A DNA stretch of 64,000 bases from Gammaproteobacteria bacterium (GTDB taxonomy: Bacteria > Pseudomonadota > Gammaproteobacteria > Chromatiales > Chromatiaceae): contig JAJRZI010000009.1 in NCBI GenBank assembly GCA_024275295.1, positions 34,615-98,614 on the forward strand, given 5' to 3'. Below the pieces are notes generated by a model that worked only from the letters and a program-made list of their open reading frames with translations, did no database searches and was not told the DNA's origin. The position numbers and the translations under genes are program-made. This document shows positions 38,387-47,925 of the stretch, in pieces. The first letter of the stretch is position 1; every line of letters begins with the position of its first letter.

Positions 38387-39613
38387 CTAAAAAAGCTCCA
38401 CCTCGCCCTCACTCATATTTTTTTGTGAGACGGGATTATGCAGCTCTGCCTGCGTTGCTTTATCCAAAACAGCTACGCGTTCACACACCTCTTCCAATCC
38501 CTTTATGTACGCATCAATCCCATCATCCGGATTCAAACGCAACTCCTTAATACCTTCATCAATACCCTGAATCATATTCTCAACACGCACCAAATGACTG
38601 CTGGTAAATTCAGTTAATTGAGCAACAAGGTCTTCAAATTGCAACGAACGAACCGCACCACCCACATAACCATTGATGCAACCCGTGATAGTGGATATTT
38701 CAGCTATATGTGATTCAGTTTTTTGGTTTAACGTGCCGATATGCACCATCATTTCATCCACACGGTTTTTTGATTTAAGCGCAAAATTCATATCTTTCGA
38801 TGCTAACTCTCCAACTGTAGCACGCGCTTCATTGACATTTTCTTGCGCAGTGGTCAATACAGTACGAATCTCTTCATTAAATCGAGTGGATCTTTGAGAA
38901 AGCTTACGCACTTCATCTGCAACCACAGCAAAGCCACGGCCTGAATCGCCCGCTCTTGCTGCCTCAATCGCTGCATTCAATGCAAGGAGATTTGTCTGGT
39001 TTGCAATAGCCTTAACATCATCCAATAGATTGTTAACCTCATCCATACAGTCAGACATGTCATCCATTTGGCCCACCATATTCATGCTGCCTGCACTGAG
39101 GCTAACCACATAATCAATAAAGTAACGTAACACTTCATCTGTGTGCTCTGTAAATGCGGCAAAGGATACACTCCCTTCCTGATCATTTTCTGCACCATTC
39201 ATGCCACTGACCATTTCATTTATAATGCATTGCTGCATACCAACCTGCTGGTTCAACCCTTCAAAACTCTGCTGCATGGTCTTTACTGCATCAGAAACAA
39301 GGTTTCGAATTGACGACAGCTCACCACGCATTTGATGTGCCACACCCGTAAACCCCGCATCCAGGCCTAGAACCAATCCATGAACGGCCTCATCCAGATT
39401 TTCCCGTTCAGCTCTGCTCTTAAAGCAAGCATTTTGATATGCAGCATCTGCCAGGGTTGAGCGAACAGTTATTATGATCCAAAAACACAACACCAGCAGA
39501 CCACTCAATGCAGCTGAAGGCGACGAAATAAGGCCTGAAACCAGCAACACTACAACGCTGGCTATCAATGGAAGCCAATGCCGCTTTAGATATGCTCCGT
39601 TCAGGAATTTCAT
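38387..39613 (-). CDS. Membrane MCP-like protein with ELF tail
   Basis: A protein of about 408 residues with two close N-terminal membrane helices (about 14-30 and 35-52) and no large periplasmic domain. A shortened MCP signalling hairpin has the core [34 protein letters not shown]. Near residues 324-332 it has LQFEDLVAQ, a D-x3-Q helix like the catalytic motif of CheZ. The C-terminus reads EGEVELF, like CheD in the same cluster. ATG at 39613 with GAGG seven bases upstream is preferred over ATG at 39682, which overlaps cheB. It may act as an intracellular receptor or as a CheY-P sink. Confidence 0.82.
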   Translation of the reverse strand: MKFLNGAYLKRHWLPLIASVVVLLVSGLISSPSAALSGLLVLCFWIIITVRSTLADAAYQNACFKSRAERENLDEAVHGLVLGLDAGFTGVAHQMRGELSSIRNLVSDAVKTMQQSFEGLNQQVGMQQCIINEMVSGMNGAENDQEGSVSFAAFTEHTDEVLRYFIDYVVSLSAGSMNMVGQMDDMSDCMDEVNNLLDDVKAIANQTNLLALNAAIEAARAGDSGRGFAVVADEVRKLSQRSTRFNEEIRTVLTTAQENVNEARATVGELASKDMNFALKSKNRVDEMMVHIGTLNQKTESHIAEISTITGCINGYVGGAVRSLQFEDLVAQLTEFTSSHLVRVENMIQGIDEGIKELRLNPDDGIDAYIKGLEEVCERVAVLDKATQAELHNPVSQKNMSEGEVELF

Positions 39614-39674
39614 TTGCCGCCTCAAGGTTGTTTCTTGTATATTAAGTATCGGAAAATCTTGCAAAAACTTAAGC

Positions 39675-40736
39675 CTATGCATTGGCGAGTGATATTAGCT
39701 TACCTGCGATTTTATGCAGGGGTAATACCTCATCCGCAAAACCACGTTTAACAACCTCACCAGGCATACCCCAGACAACACTGGTTTTTTCATCCTGTAC
39801 AATAATTGGCGCCCCTGCATCTTTCATTTCACCCATGCCTTCTGCACCATCTGCACCCATCCCCGTTAGCATAAGGCCTATCGCATTAGAACCTGCATTT
39901 TGTGCTAATGATCTAAACAGCACATCAACAGAGGGTGTGTGCCGGTTAACCGGCGGCCCATCATTCAGTGTGCAGACATATCGAGCACCATCACGTTCAA
40001 CCAACAGATGCTTATCACCAGGTGCAATGTAGGCATGCCCAGGAATAATCTGCTGGCCATTAACAGCCTCGGATACAATTAATTCACACATCGCATTTAC
40101 CCTATTAGCAAATGCTTTGCTAAATGCAGCTGGAATATGTTGGCAGATAACGATTCCCGGCATGCCCGGAGGCAATCCAATTAAAACATCTTTTATTGCC
40201 TCGGTTCCACCTGTTGAAGAGCCAATGCCTATGATGCGGTCAGTTGTACGGAAATGCTTGCTTCTGGCTTGTTTTGACAATACAGCATCAGCTGAATACT
40301 TTTTATCTATCTTTTGAGGCACACGTTTTATTGCACGCACACGCGCACCAGCTGCAGCTTTTACTTTTGCGATTATCTCTTCTGCATATCCATCCAGGCC
40401 CTGAATAACGTCCACTTTTGGTTTTGGTACAAAATCCACCGCACCTAACTCTAGCGCCCGCAAAGTAACATCTGCCCCTGCTTCAGTTAAGGTAGAAATC
40501 ATAACTACAGGCATAGGGCGTAAACGCATTAAGTTGCCAAGGAAGGTGATACCATCCATACGTGGCATCTCAATATCAAGCGTCAGTACATCGGGGTTAA
40601 ATCTCTTGATTTTTTCACGCGCAGCATAAGGGTCAATAGCTGCACCAACCACTTCTATACCTGGCGCTTTATTAAGAATCTCAGTCAACAATTGTCGTAC
40701 TAACGCCGAATCATCAATTACCAGAACTTTAATCAT
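39675..40736 (-). CDS. cheB: Chemotaxis methylesterase/glutamine deamidase CheB
   Basis: A 353-residue protein with a receiver (D54 in [13 protein letters not shown]) and a C-terminal methylesterase domain (about 165-350). The Ser-His-Asp catalytic residues are in [16 protein letters not shown] and [10 protein letters not shown]. It removes methyl groups from receptors when phosphorylated by CheA. It follows cheD by 41 bases. Confidence 0.95.
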   Translation of the reverse strand: MIKVLVIDDSALVRQLLTEILNKAPGIEVVGAAIDPYAAREKIKRFNPDVLTLDIEMPRMDGITFLGNLMRLRPMPVVMISTLTEAGADVTLRALELGAVDFVPKPKVDVIQGLDGYAEEIIAKVKAAAGARVRAIKRVPQKIDKKYSADAVLSKQARSKHFRTTDRIIGIGSSTGGTEAIKDVLIGLPPGMPGIVICQHIPAAFSKAFANRVNAMCELIVSEAVNGQQIIPGHAYIAPGDKHLLVERDGARYVCTLNDGPPVNRHTPSVDVLFRSLAQNAGSNAIGLMLTGMGADGAEGMGEMKDAGAPIIVQDEKTSVVWGMPGEVVKRGFADEVLPLHKIAGKLISLANA

Positions 40737-40777
40737 ATCCTGCCGCCCAATTCCATGTTGGTTATCATTTGGCTATA

Positions 40778-41416
40778 TCAAAATAACTCGATCTCACCCT
40801 CTACAGGCTTTTTCTCAAGCGTATGCTGATAAGCTTTTTCACGTTTAATGATGGTATCATTGTGTAAGTCCTTTAGCTTTTTCATCAATACTCGCCCAGT
40901 TGCAGGATAATACAGCACTTTCCTTGGGTAGATATCTCCTAGATCCTCCCCTGTTATCTTTAACCTTTCCTGTGCAAGATAGTCCTGTACAAATTTAATA
41001 TTTTTATTTCCAACATCTGTCATAGTTGACATTATTTTACCCCCACCAAATACTTTTACTTCAAGGTTACAACGCAGTCCTCCATGGGTAAGAATGTCAT
41101 TAATCATATGTTCCATTGCATAGTTGCCATATCGTGTTGCCGTACTGATAACACTATCTGAACCACCCCAATTTCCATCTTCTGATATTGGCAACATAAA
41201 ATGATTCATACCACCAATACCTGTTCTTTTATCACGTATGCACGCAGAGACACATGACCCAAGCACTGTGCATATCATCTCATTTTGAGTTGTAACATAG
41301 TATTCACCAGGCAATATTTTTGCCGCTATGATATTACGTTGCTTATCCCAATAGCGGTTGATACTTTCAAACCCGTTTATGGCAGGTGAACATTCCGTTT
41401 TTTTCAGCCTTTTCAT
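40778..41416 (-). CDS. cheD: Chemoreceptor glutamine deamidase CheD
   Basis: A 212-residue CheD with the catalytic Cys in VLGSCVSACIRD and His in GGMNHFMLP. It deamidates receptor glutamines and can bind CheC-type phosphatases in other species. The N-terminal 35 residues and the C-terminal 45 residues extend beyond the core fold. The last residues are EGEIELF, a tail also found on the MCP-like protein and the 42.3-kb protein. It is nine bases downstream of cheR. Confidence 0.93.
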   Translation of the reverse strand: MKRLKKTECSPAINGFESINRYWDKQRNIIAAKILPGEYYVTTQNEMICTVLGSCVSACIRDKRTGIGGMNHFMLPISEDGNWGGSDSVISTATRYGNYAMEHMINDILTHGGLRCNLEVKVFGGGKIMSTMTDVGNKNIKFVQDYLAQERLKITGEDLGDIYPRKVLYYPATGRVLMKKLKDLHNDTIIKREKAYQHTLEKKPVEGEIELF

Positions 41417-41425
41417 TGTTCAATG

Positions 41426-42268
41426 CTACCTTATCTTTTGGTAAATGGTATTTCCGATAAGTTCAAAACGATCAGTTATTTTATACAATGACTCAGAGTG
41501 CCCAATAAAAAGATAACCACCATCTTTCAAATTGTCTGCATAACGATTTATCAGTCTGACTTTTGACTCACGGTCAAAGTAGATAACAACATTGCGGCAA
41601 AAAATTACATCTTTTATATCACCAACACTCCAGTTATCCATCAGGTTTAGCTGGCCAAAATTAATAAGTGATCTGGCTTCAGGCTTTATACGCACAGACC
41701 CAGCATTTGAGCCTTTACCTTTCATAAACCAGCTACGTAATATTTTTTTCTGCATATCCTTTACTCTATCTTCTGTATAAATGCCTTTAGACGCTTTAGC
41801 CAGAACATTAGAGTCAATATCGGTAGCTAATATTTGCACATCCCAATGCAGGTTTGCAGGCAAATTCTCTTTTAACGTTATAGCTAATGAATAGGGCTCT
41901 TCCCCGGTTGAACACCCCGCAGACCATATTCGTATTTTTCTTTCATTCTTGTTTTCTCTTAAAAACTTTGGTAGCACTGTCTCTTTCAAAAATTCAAAGT
42001 GGTGATTCTCTCGAAAAAATGCTGTTAGATTGGTCGTAACAGCATTGACCAGCTCAAGCACCTCATCACCCGCACTATCACTGGAAATAAAATCGCAATA
42101 CTGGCTAAAATCACTAAAACCAAGTTTGCGTACACGCCGGGATAGACGGGCATAAAACATATCAAACTTATCATCAGGAACAACGATACCCGTACGAGCA
42201 TTTGAAATCTTACGCAAGAAATCAAAATTCTTTTTTGTAAACTTAAACTCCCTATTTTGTGATGCCAC
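41426..42268 (-). CDS. cheR: Chemotaxis protein methyltransferase CheR
   Basis: A 280-residue SAM-dependent glutamate methyltransferase. Features are the helical N-terminal domain, TTNLTAFFRENHHFEFL, motif I IRIWSAGCSTGEEPYS and FCRNVVIYFD. It methylates receptor glutamates. Its beta-subdomain should dock on the C-terminal W-x-x-F tail of the large receptor encoded at 44.7 kb. No TPR or CheW fusion is present. Confidence 0.95.
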   Translation of the reverse strand: MASQNREFKFTKKNFDFLRKISNARTGIVVPDDKFDMFYARLSRRVRKLGFSDFSQYCDFISSDSAGDEVLELVNAVTTNLTAFFRENHHFEFLKETVLPKFLRENKNERKIRIWSAGCSTGEEPYSLAITLKENLPANLHWDVQILATDIDSNVLAKASKGIYTEDRVKDMQKKILRSWFMKGKGSNAGSVRIKPEARSLINFGQLNLMDNWSVGDIKDVIFCRNVVIYFDRESKVRLINRYADNLKDGGYLFIGHSESLYKITDRFELIGNTIYQKIR

Positions 42269-42279
42269 ATCAAAGTCCT

Positions 42280-42861
42280 CTAAAATAACTCAATATCATC
42301 ACTTGCATCCCTGTTGGCTATCTTTTCCTCACAGATAGACAATGCTTCATCAATGCTGGCTCCATTTAGTAACGCATCAAACATCTCCTGTTCTTCCTGC
42401 ATGCTGTATCGCGCACGGATTGTCTCTTGCAGACCTTTCCACTCAAATGGGTTATACAGCCGATTATTATCTCCAATCAACTCACCCATTGAATCAAGGC
42501 TGTGTACAACATGGGCCAACTGTTGTGATAGTCTGTCATAAAACTGAAACGCCACAATAGCTGAATGCATCTGTTCTGTTACTTGGTCACAATTATCTTC
42601 TATTGTCTGTTGGGCTATCTTATCAACATCACTATCACTACCCATCTTTTTAAGCGCTACTGAAATCGTATTAACATTACCTATCATTGATGTAAATGAA
42701 TTGCTTAAGGCACCTATAGAATCATCACCATCTCTCATCGCCAAATTAATTTGCGCAGCAGCCAGCTCCATCATACGTACTGTCTCACGCACTTGCGTCC
42801 AGTCTAAATCTGGAGCATGGGCCGTTGATGGCCCTAAAGTAGAAGTTTTTGATTGCACCAT
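42280..42861 (-). CDS. Helical protein with CheZ-like D-x3-Q motif, candidate CheY-P phosphatase
   Basis: A protein of about 193 residues, all helical by eye. Its central helix reads AIVAFQFYDRLSQQLAHVV with Asp109-x3-Gln113, the spacing of the catalytic Asp and Gln of CheZ (in E. coli, QDLTGQ). The flanking helices would suit a four-helix bundle, and the C-terminus is acidic and ends DDIELF. Classical CheZ is not otherwise found in this cluster, so a phosphatase role is a reasoned guess; an array scaffold is the alternative. ATG at 42861 has GAGG seven bases upstream and is preferred over GTG at 42867. Confidence 0.6.
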   Translation of the reverse strand: MVQSKTSTLGPSTAHAPDLDWTQVRETVRMMELAAAQINLAMRDGDDSIGALSNSFTSMIGNVNTISVALKKMGSDSDVDKIAQQTIEDNCDQVTEQMHSAIVAFQFYDRLSQQLAHVVHSLDSMGELIGDNNRLYNPFEWKGLQETIRARYSMQEEQEMFDALLNGASIDEALSICEEKIANRDASDDIELF

Positions 42862-42885
42862 TTCCACACCTCAGGTAGTCCTGGT

Positions 42886-43374
42886 TTACGCTGCCTGGCC
42901 TATTTGATTTAGCCGTAACACTTCAGCCAATCCAAGTTGACCTGAAGCTTCACACAGTACAGATGAAGCTCCGCGCCATTTAAATGCAATATGCATTTTT
43001 TCAGCTTCCAGGGCAAAAGCCGCCAGCAGCTGCAGTCCCGCACCATCAATCTGCTCTATTTCGGCACCATCAATAATAAGATCACCATCACCTTGTAACG
43101 CCTCCAACAAGGTGCTTCGATAAGCATCCACTTCACTGATAACAAGAGATCCACCTAAATTAATGGAATTACCCCTCTTTTTACTTGCTGATAAATCTTC
43201 TATTGCTTCACTCTCCATGACTTCAGGCTTAGTCATTTCATGCTCCTCTCCTGATTGTATGGTCGCTCCATCTTCTTGCCTTTCATCTGACATGGAAAGC
43301 GGATCATGCGCTATAACTTTTTTTGGACTTCGTTTTTTCTTAATCGTCGTCGCAGCTTTCTTTCGTGTAGCCAT
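42886..43374 (-). CDS. STAS domain protein with basic N-terminal extension
   Basis: A 162-residue protein. The first 25 residues are rich in Lys and Arg (MATRKKAATTIKKKRSPKK), followed by an acidic linker and a STAS domain (about 72-160). At the usual Ser site it reads IEQIDGAGLQLL, so Gly replaces Ser and phosphorylation there is not possible. This variant is seen in chemotaxis-linked STAS proteins. Its ATG overlaps the stop of the ParA-like gene (TAATG). It probably acts with the ParA-like protein in array positioning or assembly, by inference from coupling. Confidence 0.78.
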   Translation of the reverse strand: MATRKKAATTIKKKRSPKKVIAHDPLSMSDERQEDGATIQSGEEHEMTKPEVMESEAIEDLSASKKRGNSINLGGSLVISEVDAYRSTLLEALQGDGDLIIDGAEIEQIDGAGLQLLAAFALEAEKMHIAFKWRGASSVLCEASGQLGLAEVLRLNQIGQAA

Positions 43375-44129
43375 TAGTAGGTTCTCCTTTCAATCAAATC
43401 TTGGGCAAGCTGCATGAAACCTTGCGCAGAGCTGCTTGTCCTTCGGAATTCAAAAATTGTTCTTCCAACTGCCGGGCACTCTGCCAATGCTGCTGCCTCT
43501 TTAATTTCAGTCATTAACACTTTATTGGGAAAATGATTAATCAATTTGCTTTTTACTTCTTTTGATAATCGACGCCGGAGGTGAAAGCGGCTCATTACGA
43601 CCCACCGATGAAGAGTGGTTGAACGCAAGGCTTCAAACTTTTTTAATGTGGTTAACAGATGCGCCACACCGTTAAGCGACAGATAATCACCACTTACGGG
43701 TATCAACACCTCATCTGCTGCCATGATTGCATTTGCAGATAAAAGGCCAGAGGCCGGCGGGCAATCAAGCAGTATAAAATCCTGCTCTGGATTTTCCTGT
43801 TGCAGCGCACCATCCAATAATGTAGCTCTATCTACACCGCCATCATTAAGGTGCTCTATCTCCATCAATTTACTCCCTGCTGGCACAAGCACTATATTCT
43901 CTCTTGTATGAATCTCTACTGCCTCTAACGGCATCTGATCAAGCAATACTGTGTCAATTCCTTTTGTTGGCAAACGAAATATGCCCAGACTTGTTGTCAG
44001 CTGCGCTTGAGGATCCATATCAATCAGCATGACTCGATGGCCTGCAATCTGAAGCGCATGGCCTAAATTTGCGGTAATTGTCGTCTTACCAACCCCTCCT
44101 TTCTGATTGATTACCGCAATTATTCTCAT
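43374..44129 (-). CDS. ParA/ParC-like ATPase of the chemotaxis cluster
   Basis: A 251-residue deviant Walker ATPase: KGGVGKTT near the N-terminus, LIDMDPQAQLTTSLG and LLDCPPASGLLSANA. Chromosomal ParA is normally beside parB; here it is within a chemotaxis operon, which is the setting of ParC-type ATPases that place chemoreceptor arrays at the cell pole. No ParB is encoded nearby; the second CheW-like gene and the STAS gene flank it. Confidence 0.85.
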   Translation of the reverse strand: MRIIAVINQKGGVGKTTITANLGHALQIAGHRVMLIDMDPQAQLTTSLGIFRLPTKGIDTVLLDQMPLEAVEIHTRENIVLVPAGSKLMEIEHLNDGGVDRATLLDGALQQENPEQDFILLDCPPASGLLSANAIMAADEVLIPVSGDYLSLNGVAHLLTTLKKFEALRSTTLHRWVVMSRFHLRRRLSKEVKSKLINHFPNKVLMTEIKEAAALAECPAVGRTIFEFRRTSSSAQGFMQLAQDLIERRTY

Positions 44130-44153
44130 TATTTATTATCTGCTTTCTACTCA

Positions 44154-44660
44154 TTAACCAAGCGCTTCTGATAGCCCCATCTCCTGCAGATCAAGCAATT
44201 TATCGACATCCAATAAAATAGCCATTCTCTTATCTATCGTTACCATGCCTCTGATATACTGATGGCTTATTGCACCGCCTAAATCAGGTGCTTTTCGTAC
44301 ATTCTCAGGCAATACATCAAGCACATCAGAAACACCATCAACCACCACACCAACAACGTGCTGCTGCTCTTCATGCTCAACTGACAGCACAATAATCACC
44401 GTTGTTGGCGTGTATTCACAGCTCTCCAGTTGAAAACGGATACGAAGATCAACGATTGGTACAATAACGCCACGCAGATCCAGCACGCCTTTTATGTAGT
44501 CCGGCATATCTGGCAACAGACGCACCTCCTCCCAACCTTTAATTTAACGCACCTTCAATATATCAACACCATAGATTTCACCGGCAAGCTCAAAGCTCAG
44601 GTATTGACCTGCAAGCTCTTCAAGATTTGAAGACTTATCAATAGCCATTGAATTACTCAT
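44154..44660 (-). pseudogene. cheW: Second CheW, interrupted by in-frame TAA
   Basis: From ATG at 44660 the frame reads MSNSMAIDKSSNLEELAGQY, then YGVDILKVR, followed by TAA at 44546-44544. It continues in the same frame as IKGWEEVRLLPDMPDYIKGV and a normal CheW fold to TAA at 44156-44154. The other CheW of this cluster has VQEIRGW at this place, so the stop replaces the strongly conserved Glu (GAA to TAA). An internal GTG at 44525 could yield a 123-residue fragment lacking the first strands. Without readthrough it is probably non-functional as a coupling protein. Confidence 0.85.
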
Positions 44661-44712
44661 ATCCTGTCTCCTTCACACACCAGCGCCAAGCCGTCACCTT
44701 GAAAACAGCCAC

Positions 44713-47343
44713 CTAAAATTCAGCCCATTCACCATCGTCATTGTCACTATCCACTACCTTTACAGTTGATGTTGGCCGTGAAGCTGGCCGGGGAGCTGGA
44801 GCAGGTCTGGCAGCCCCCCTCGAGGCAACTGGAGCAGCAGCCATACGTGGTGCAGCGGTTCTGGCCGCAACCCGACCACTAGGCACACTAAAGAAGTTCA
44901 TCATCTCATTCATCTCCCGTGCTTTGTCCGTCATGGAAGCTGAAGCTGCTGATGTCTCTTCTGCTAATGCCGCATTTTGCTGGGTCAGTTCATCCATACT
45001 GGTTACAGCTTGATTGATCTGATCAATACCTGCTGACTGCTCCTGACTTGCCGCGGTGATCTCTGAAATGATGTCACCTACCTTTTTTACAGCGCCAACA
45101 ATTTCCTCTAACGTCTCGCCTGAATTATTGACCAGTTCGGCACCAATCCTTACTTTCTCCCCACTATCTTGGATAAGCTCTTTAATCTCTTTTGCTGCAG
45201 TTGCGCTCCGGCCGGCAAGATTTCTGACCTCTGTTGCAACCACTGCAAATCCACGGCCCTGCTCACCTGCCCTTGCCGCTTCAACCGAAGCGTTCAAGGC
45301 AAGCAGATTGGTCTGGAAGGCGATCTCATCAATAACCCCAATAATCTCTGCAATCTTGTTACTGGCGACATTGATATCCTCCATGGCACCTACTGCATTA
45401 CCAACCACTTCACCACCATGCTCTGCTGTCTGCCGGGCTGTCACTGCCACTTGATTGGCCTGTGTTGCATTATCAGCATTGTTCCTTACCGTGCTGGTTA
45501 ATTGCTCCATGCTGGATGCCGTCTCTTCCAATGCACTGGCTTGCTGCTCTGTTCGCCCTGAGAGACTGTTGTTGCCCGCTGATATCTCTTCTGAGGATGT
45601 ATTTATCTGATCAGCCGCTTCACGCAATTGCAAAATAATATCGGTCAGATTTTCACGCGTTCCATTGATGTCATTTTTTACTTCAGCAAACATGCCCTGG
45701 TATTCGCCTGTCATCTCTTTAGTTAGATCACCTTTAGCCAACGCCGCCATCACCCTGGCAATATCATTGAATACCAGGCTTAGCGTCTCAGTCAGGTCAT
45801 TGATGCCAACACTCAGTTCACGGAAAAAGCCCTGCTTATCACCCAGATCAATACGGCGATCCAGATCACCTGCACGCACGCTATTGACCATGGCCTGAAT
45901 ATCACCTTCAATCACCTCTCTGATCTTATTGATTGTGGCATTGGCATCTTGTTTGAGTTGATTAAATGACCCTTTATACTCATGGGTAATCGATTCACTT
46001 AAGTCACCCTGTGCTAAGGCACCAAATACACGTACTGTGTCATCTACCACACCTTCACTGGCTTCCAGCAGATCATTGACACCCTCACTGAGTTTTGCAT
46101 AGAACCCTTCTTTTCCTTCAAGTGGAACACGCTGACTCAGATCACCACTGCGCGCCGAATCCACAATAGACTGAATATCATTCTCAATCACATCTGAAAG
46201 CCTGCTCTGCATTTTTATCATTGCAGCATAAGCTCCCACATGCTCTGCATGACTATCTATATCCAGGCTCAGTTCACCATTTGCAATATTATTGGCAATC
46301 TCTGCAATCTCTCCCGGTTCACCACCCATCTGTGCACGAATGCCTCGACCAATAACTGTACCTAAACCCGCAGCGACCAAAAATCCCAGCACGGCTAAAG
46401 ACAGGCTAAGGATAAGATCATTTGTTGCACTATTCTTCAGAACTCCAGCCTTCTCAGTCAGTCCCGCAGAAAGCCCATCTTCAACCTTTTTCAATAGATT
46501 GATTTTTCCAGTTTGCATTTTGAACCAGTAACCCGGATCAATACCAAACCCACCTGTCTCTGCTTTCTCCATTGCAATCTTGCGCATCCGTTCTGTTTCG
46601 TTAATAAACTCACCCGTCATCGTCTGATTAAAAAAATCAGCATCCGCCTTGGTTGCCAAAGAACGAAAGACATTAGTGTAATTTATTTGCGTTGTAACAA
46701 GTGACAAAAACTTATTAAACATGCCACCAAAACCATCCCTGGCAAATACGCCAGCCATTACTGCCCGCTCAATACCTGCACGCTCTTTGCCTTGCAGATA
46801 ATTTGCATAGGCTGCTGTCATAATTGCAAGTTCACCATCTGGGCTAACTGTTGATAACTCCGATACCAGCCCAAGAAAGGATGCATTTATACCTGTGTAG
46901 TAACTCAATGCATCCTTTAACTGAATACTTTGTGTATCCACTAAATCACGCTTTTGTTCAATCTGTTTCAGGCGGTCAAGTGCTTTTTCCAGCCCACTTT
47001 TAAAACTCTTACTCATTGATGACAGATCAAAGTCGGCTAAATACTGGTTTAATGCCTCAGCCTTCTCATCTGTTGAGCGGCGCTGCCCTTTGATCTCAGA
47101 GCTAAACTTGGCACCCTTGCTGCCAAGAAACCCGGCGGTCATGCCACGCTCTTTCTGCAACTCATGTACAAGGTTGCTGGCATGAACTCCAAGCGCCGTC
47201 ATTGATTCTAACTTTATGGCTGTCTGCCGCAGCGATAGTGCAGATACTGCCTGTACAGCAGCAAATCCCAGCATGACAATAACCGGGATCATTACCATTA
47301 AGAGTAACTTCTGTGACAATTTCATATTATTTATAAAGCTCAT
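44713..47343 (-). CDS. Methyl-accepting chemotaxis protein, NIT sensor and poly-HAMP
   Basis: An 876-residue receptor. Membrane helix 1 (about 11-31) and helix 2 (about 308-332) enclose a nitrate/nitrite-sensing (NIT) type domain ([18 protein letters not shown]). A HAMP follows, and then two successive repeats of about 92 residues, each with two HAMP-like units ([44 protein letters not shown]). The signalling tip has [21 protein letters not shown] long Ala/Pro/Arg-rich tether ends in GEWAEF, a W-x-x-F pentapeptide expected to bind CheR, like GWEEF of Pseudomonas Aer2. It is the main transmembrane receptor of the cluster. Confidence 0.92.
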   Translation of the reverse strand: MSFINNMKLSQKLLLMVMIPVIVMLGFAAVQAVSALSLRQTAIKLESMTALGVHASNLVHELQKERGMTAGFLGSKGAKFSSEIKGQRRSTDEKAEALNQYLADFDLSSMSKSFKSGLEKALDRLKQIEQKRDLVDTQSIQLKDALSYYTGINASFLGLVSELSTVSPDGELAIMTAAYANYLQGKERAGIERAVMAGVFARDGFGGMFNKFLSLVTTQINYTNVFRSLATKADADFFNQTMTGEFINETERMRKIAMEKAETGGFGIDPGYWFKMQTGKINLLKKVEDGLSAGLTEKAGVLKNSATNDLILSLSLAVLGFLVAAGLGTVIGRGIRAQMGGEPGEIAEIANNIANGELSLDIDSHAEHVGAYAAMIKMQSRLSDVIENDIQSIVDSARSGDLSQRVPLEGKEGFYAKLSEGVNDLLEASEGVVDDTVRVFGALAQGDLSESITHEYKGSFNQLKQDANATINKIREVIEGDIQAMVNSVRAGDLDRRIDLGDKQGFFRELSVGINDLTETLSLVFNDIARVMAALAKGDLTKEMTGEYQGMFAEVKNDINGTRENLTDIILQLREAADQINTSSEEISAGNNSLSGRTEQQASALEETASSMEQLTSTVRNNADNATQANQVAVTARQTAEHGGEVVGNAVGAMEDINVASNKIAEIIGVIDEIAFQTNLLALNASVEAARAGEQGRGFAVVATEVRNLAGRSATAAKEIKELIQDSGEKVRIGAELVNNSGETLEEIVGAVKKVGDIISEITAASQEQSAGIDQINQAVTSMDELTQQNAALAEETSAASASMTDKAREMNEMMNFFSVPSGRVAARTAAPRMAAAPVASRGAARPAPAPRPASRPTSTVKVVDSDNDDGEWAEF

Positions 47344-47369
47344 AACCTTTGCCTCAATAGAACATCAAT

Positions 47370-47897
47370 CTAATTTGCTGCTGCCAGCTCTAACTCACTC
47401 TCTTGATCTTGACCAAGCAGTTTATCCACATCCAGAAGCATCACCATCTTGTCTCCAGCAGAAACAAGGCCAGTGATAAATTCCGTAGCCACACGACCAC
47501 CAAAATCCGGGGCATTAGCAAGCCCGTTGCTATTGGCGTTTAACACATCTGAAACAGCATCAACAATAACTCCCATTATGCGCATGCCTGTATCACCGTT
47601 AATGCGCAATACGATAACCACCGTATCTTTGGTGTACTCCTGGCACGACAACCCAAAGCGCTCACGCAGATCAAATATGGGGACAATTGCGCCACGCAGA
47701 TTTAAAACACCTTTTACGTATGGCGGCGCATTGGGAATTCGAGTCACCACATCCCAACCTCTTATCTCCTGTACTCGCAGGATATCTACACCATAATCCT
47801 CATCTGCAAGTTCAAAAGTGAGATACTGAGCATTCTGTTCATCAGCCAAACCTTCATCCTGTAGACTTCCAGACTCTGTAACTTGTAATTCAGTCAT
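47370..47897 (-). CDS. cheW: Chemotaxis coupling protein CheW
   Basis: A 175-residue CheW with an acidic N-terminal extension of about 22 residues and the normal domain: YLTFELADEDYGVDILRVQE, IPNAPPYVKGVLNLRGAIVP and FDLRERFGL. It links the receptor encoded 26 bases downstream to CheA encoded 28 bases upstream. The frame is intact, unlike the second cheW at 44.2 kb. Confidence 0.95.
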   Translation of the reverse strand: MTELQVTESGSLQDEGLADEQNAQYLTFELADEDYGVDILRVQEIRGWDVVTRIPNAPPYVKGVLNLRGAIVPIFDLRERFGLSCQEYTKDTVVIVLRINGDTGMRIMGVIVDAVSDVLNANSNGLANAPDFGGRVATEFITGLVSAGDKMVMLLDVDKLLGQDQESELELAAAN

Positions 47898-47925
47898 GAC
47901 TTATGCCCTGTTCATAAAGCAAATT

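Noticed and set aside
1828..44660. Genome-wide reassignment of TAA/TAG to an amino acid
   Set aside because: Many intact genes here end properly at TAA or TAG (for example cytochrome c, ileS partner lspA, nosD, cheB), often with the next start overlapping the stop, so these codons still terminate.
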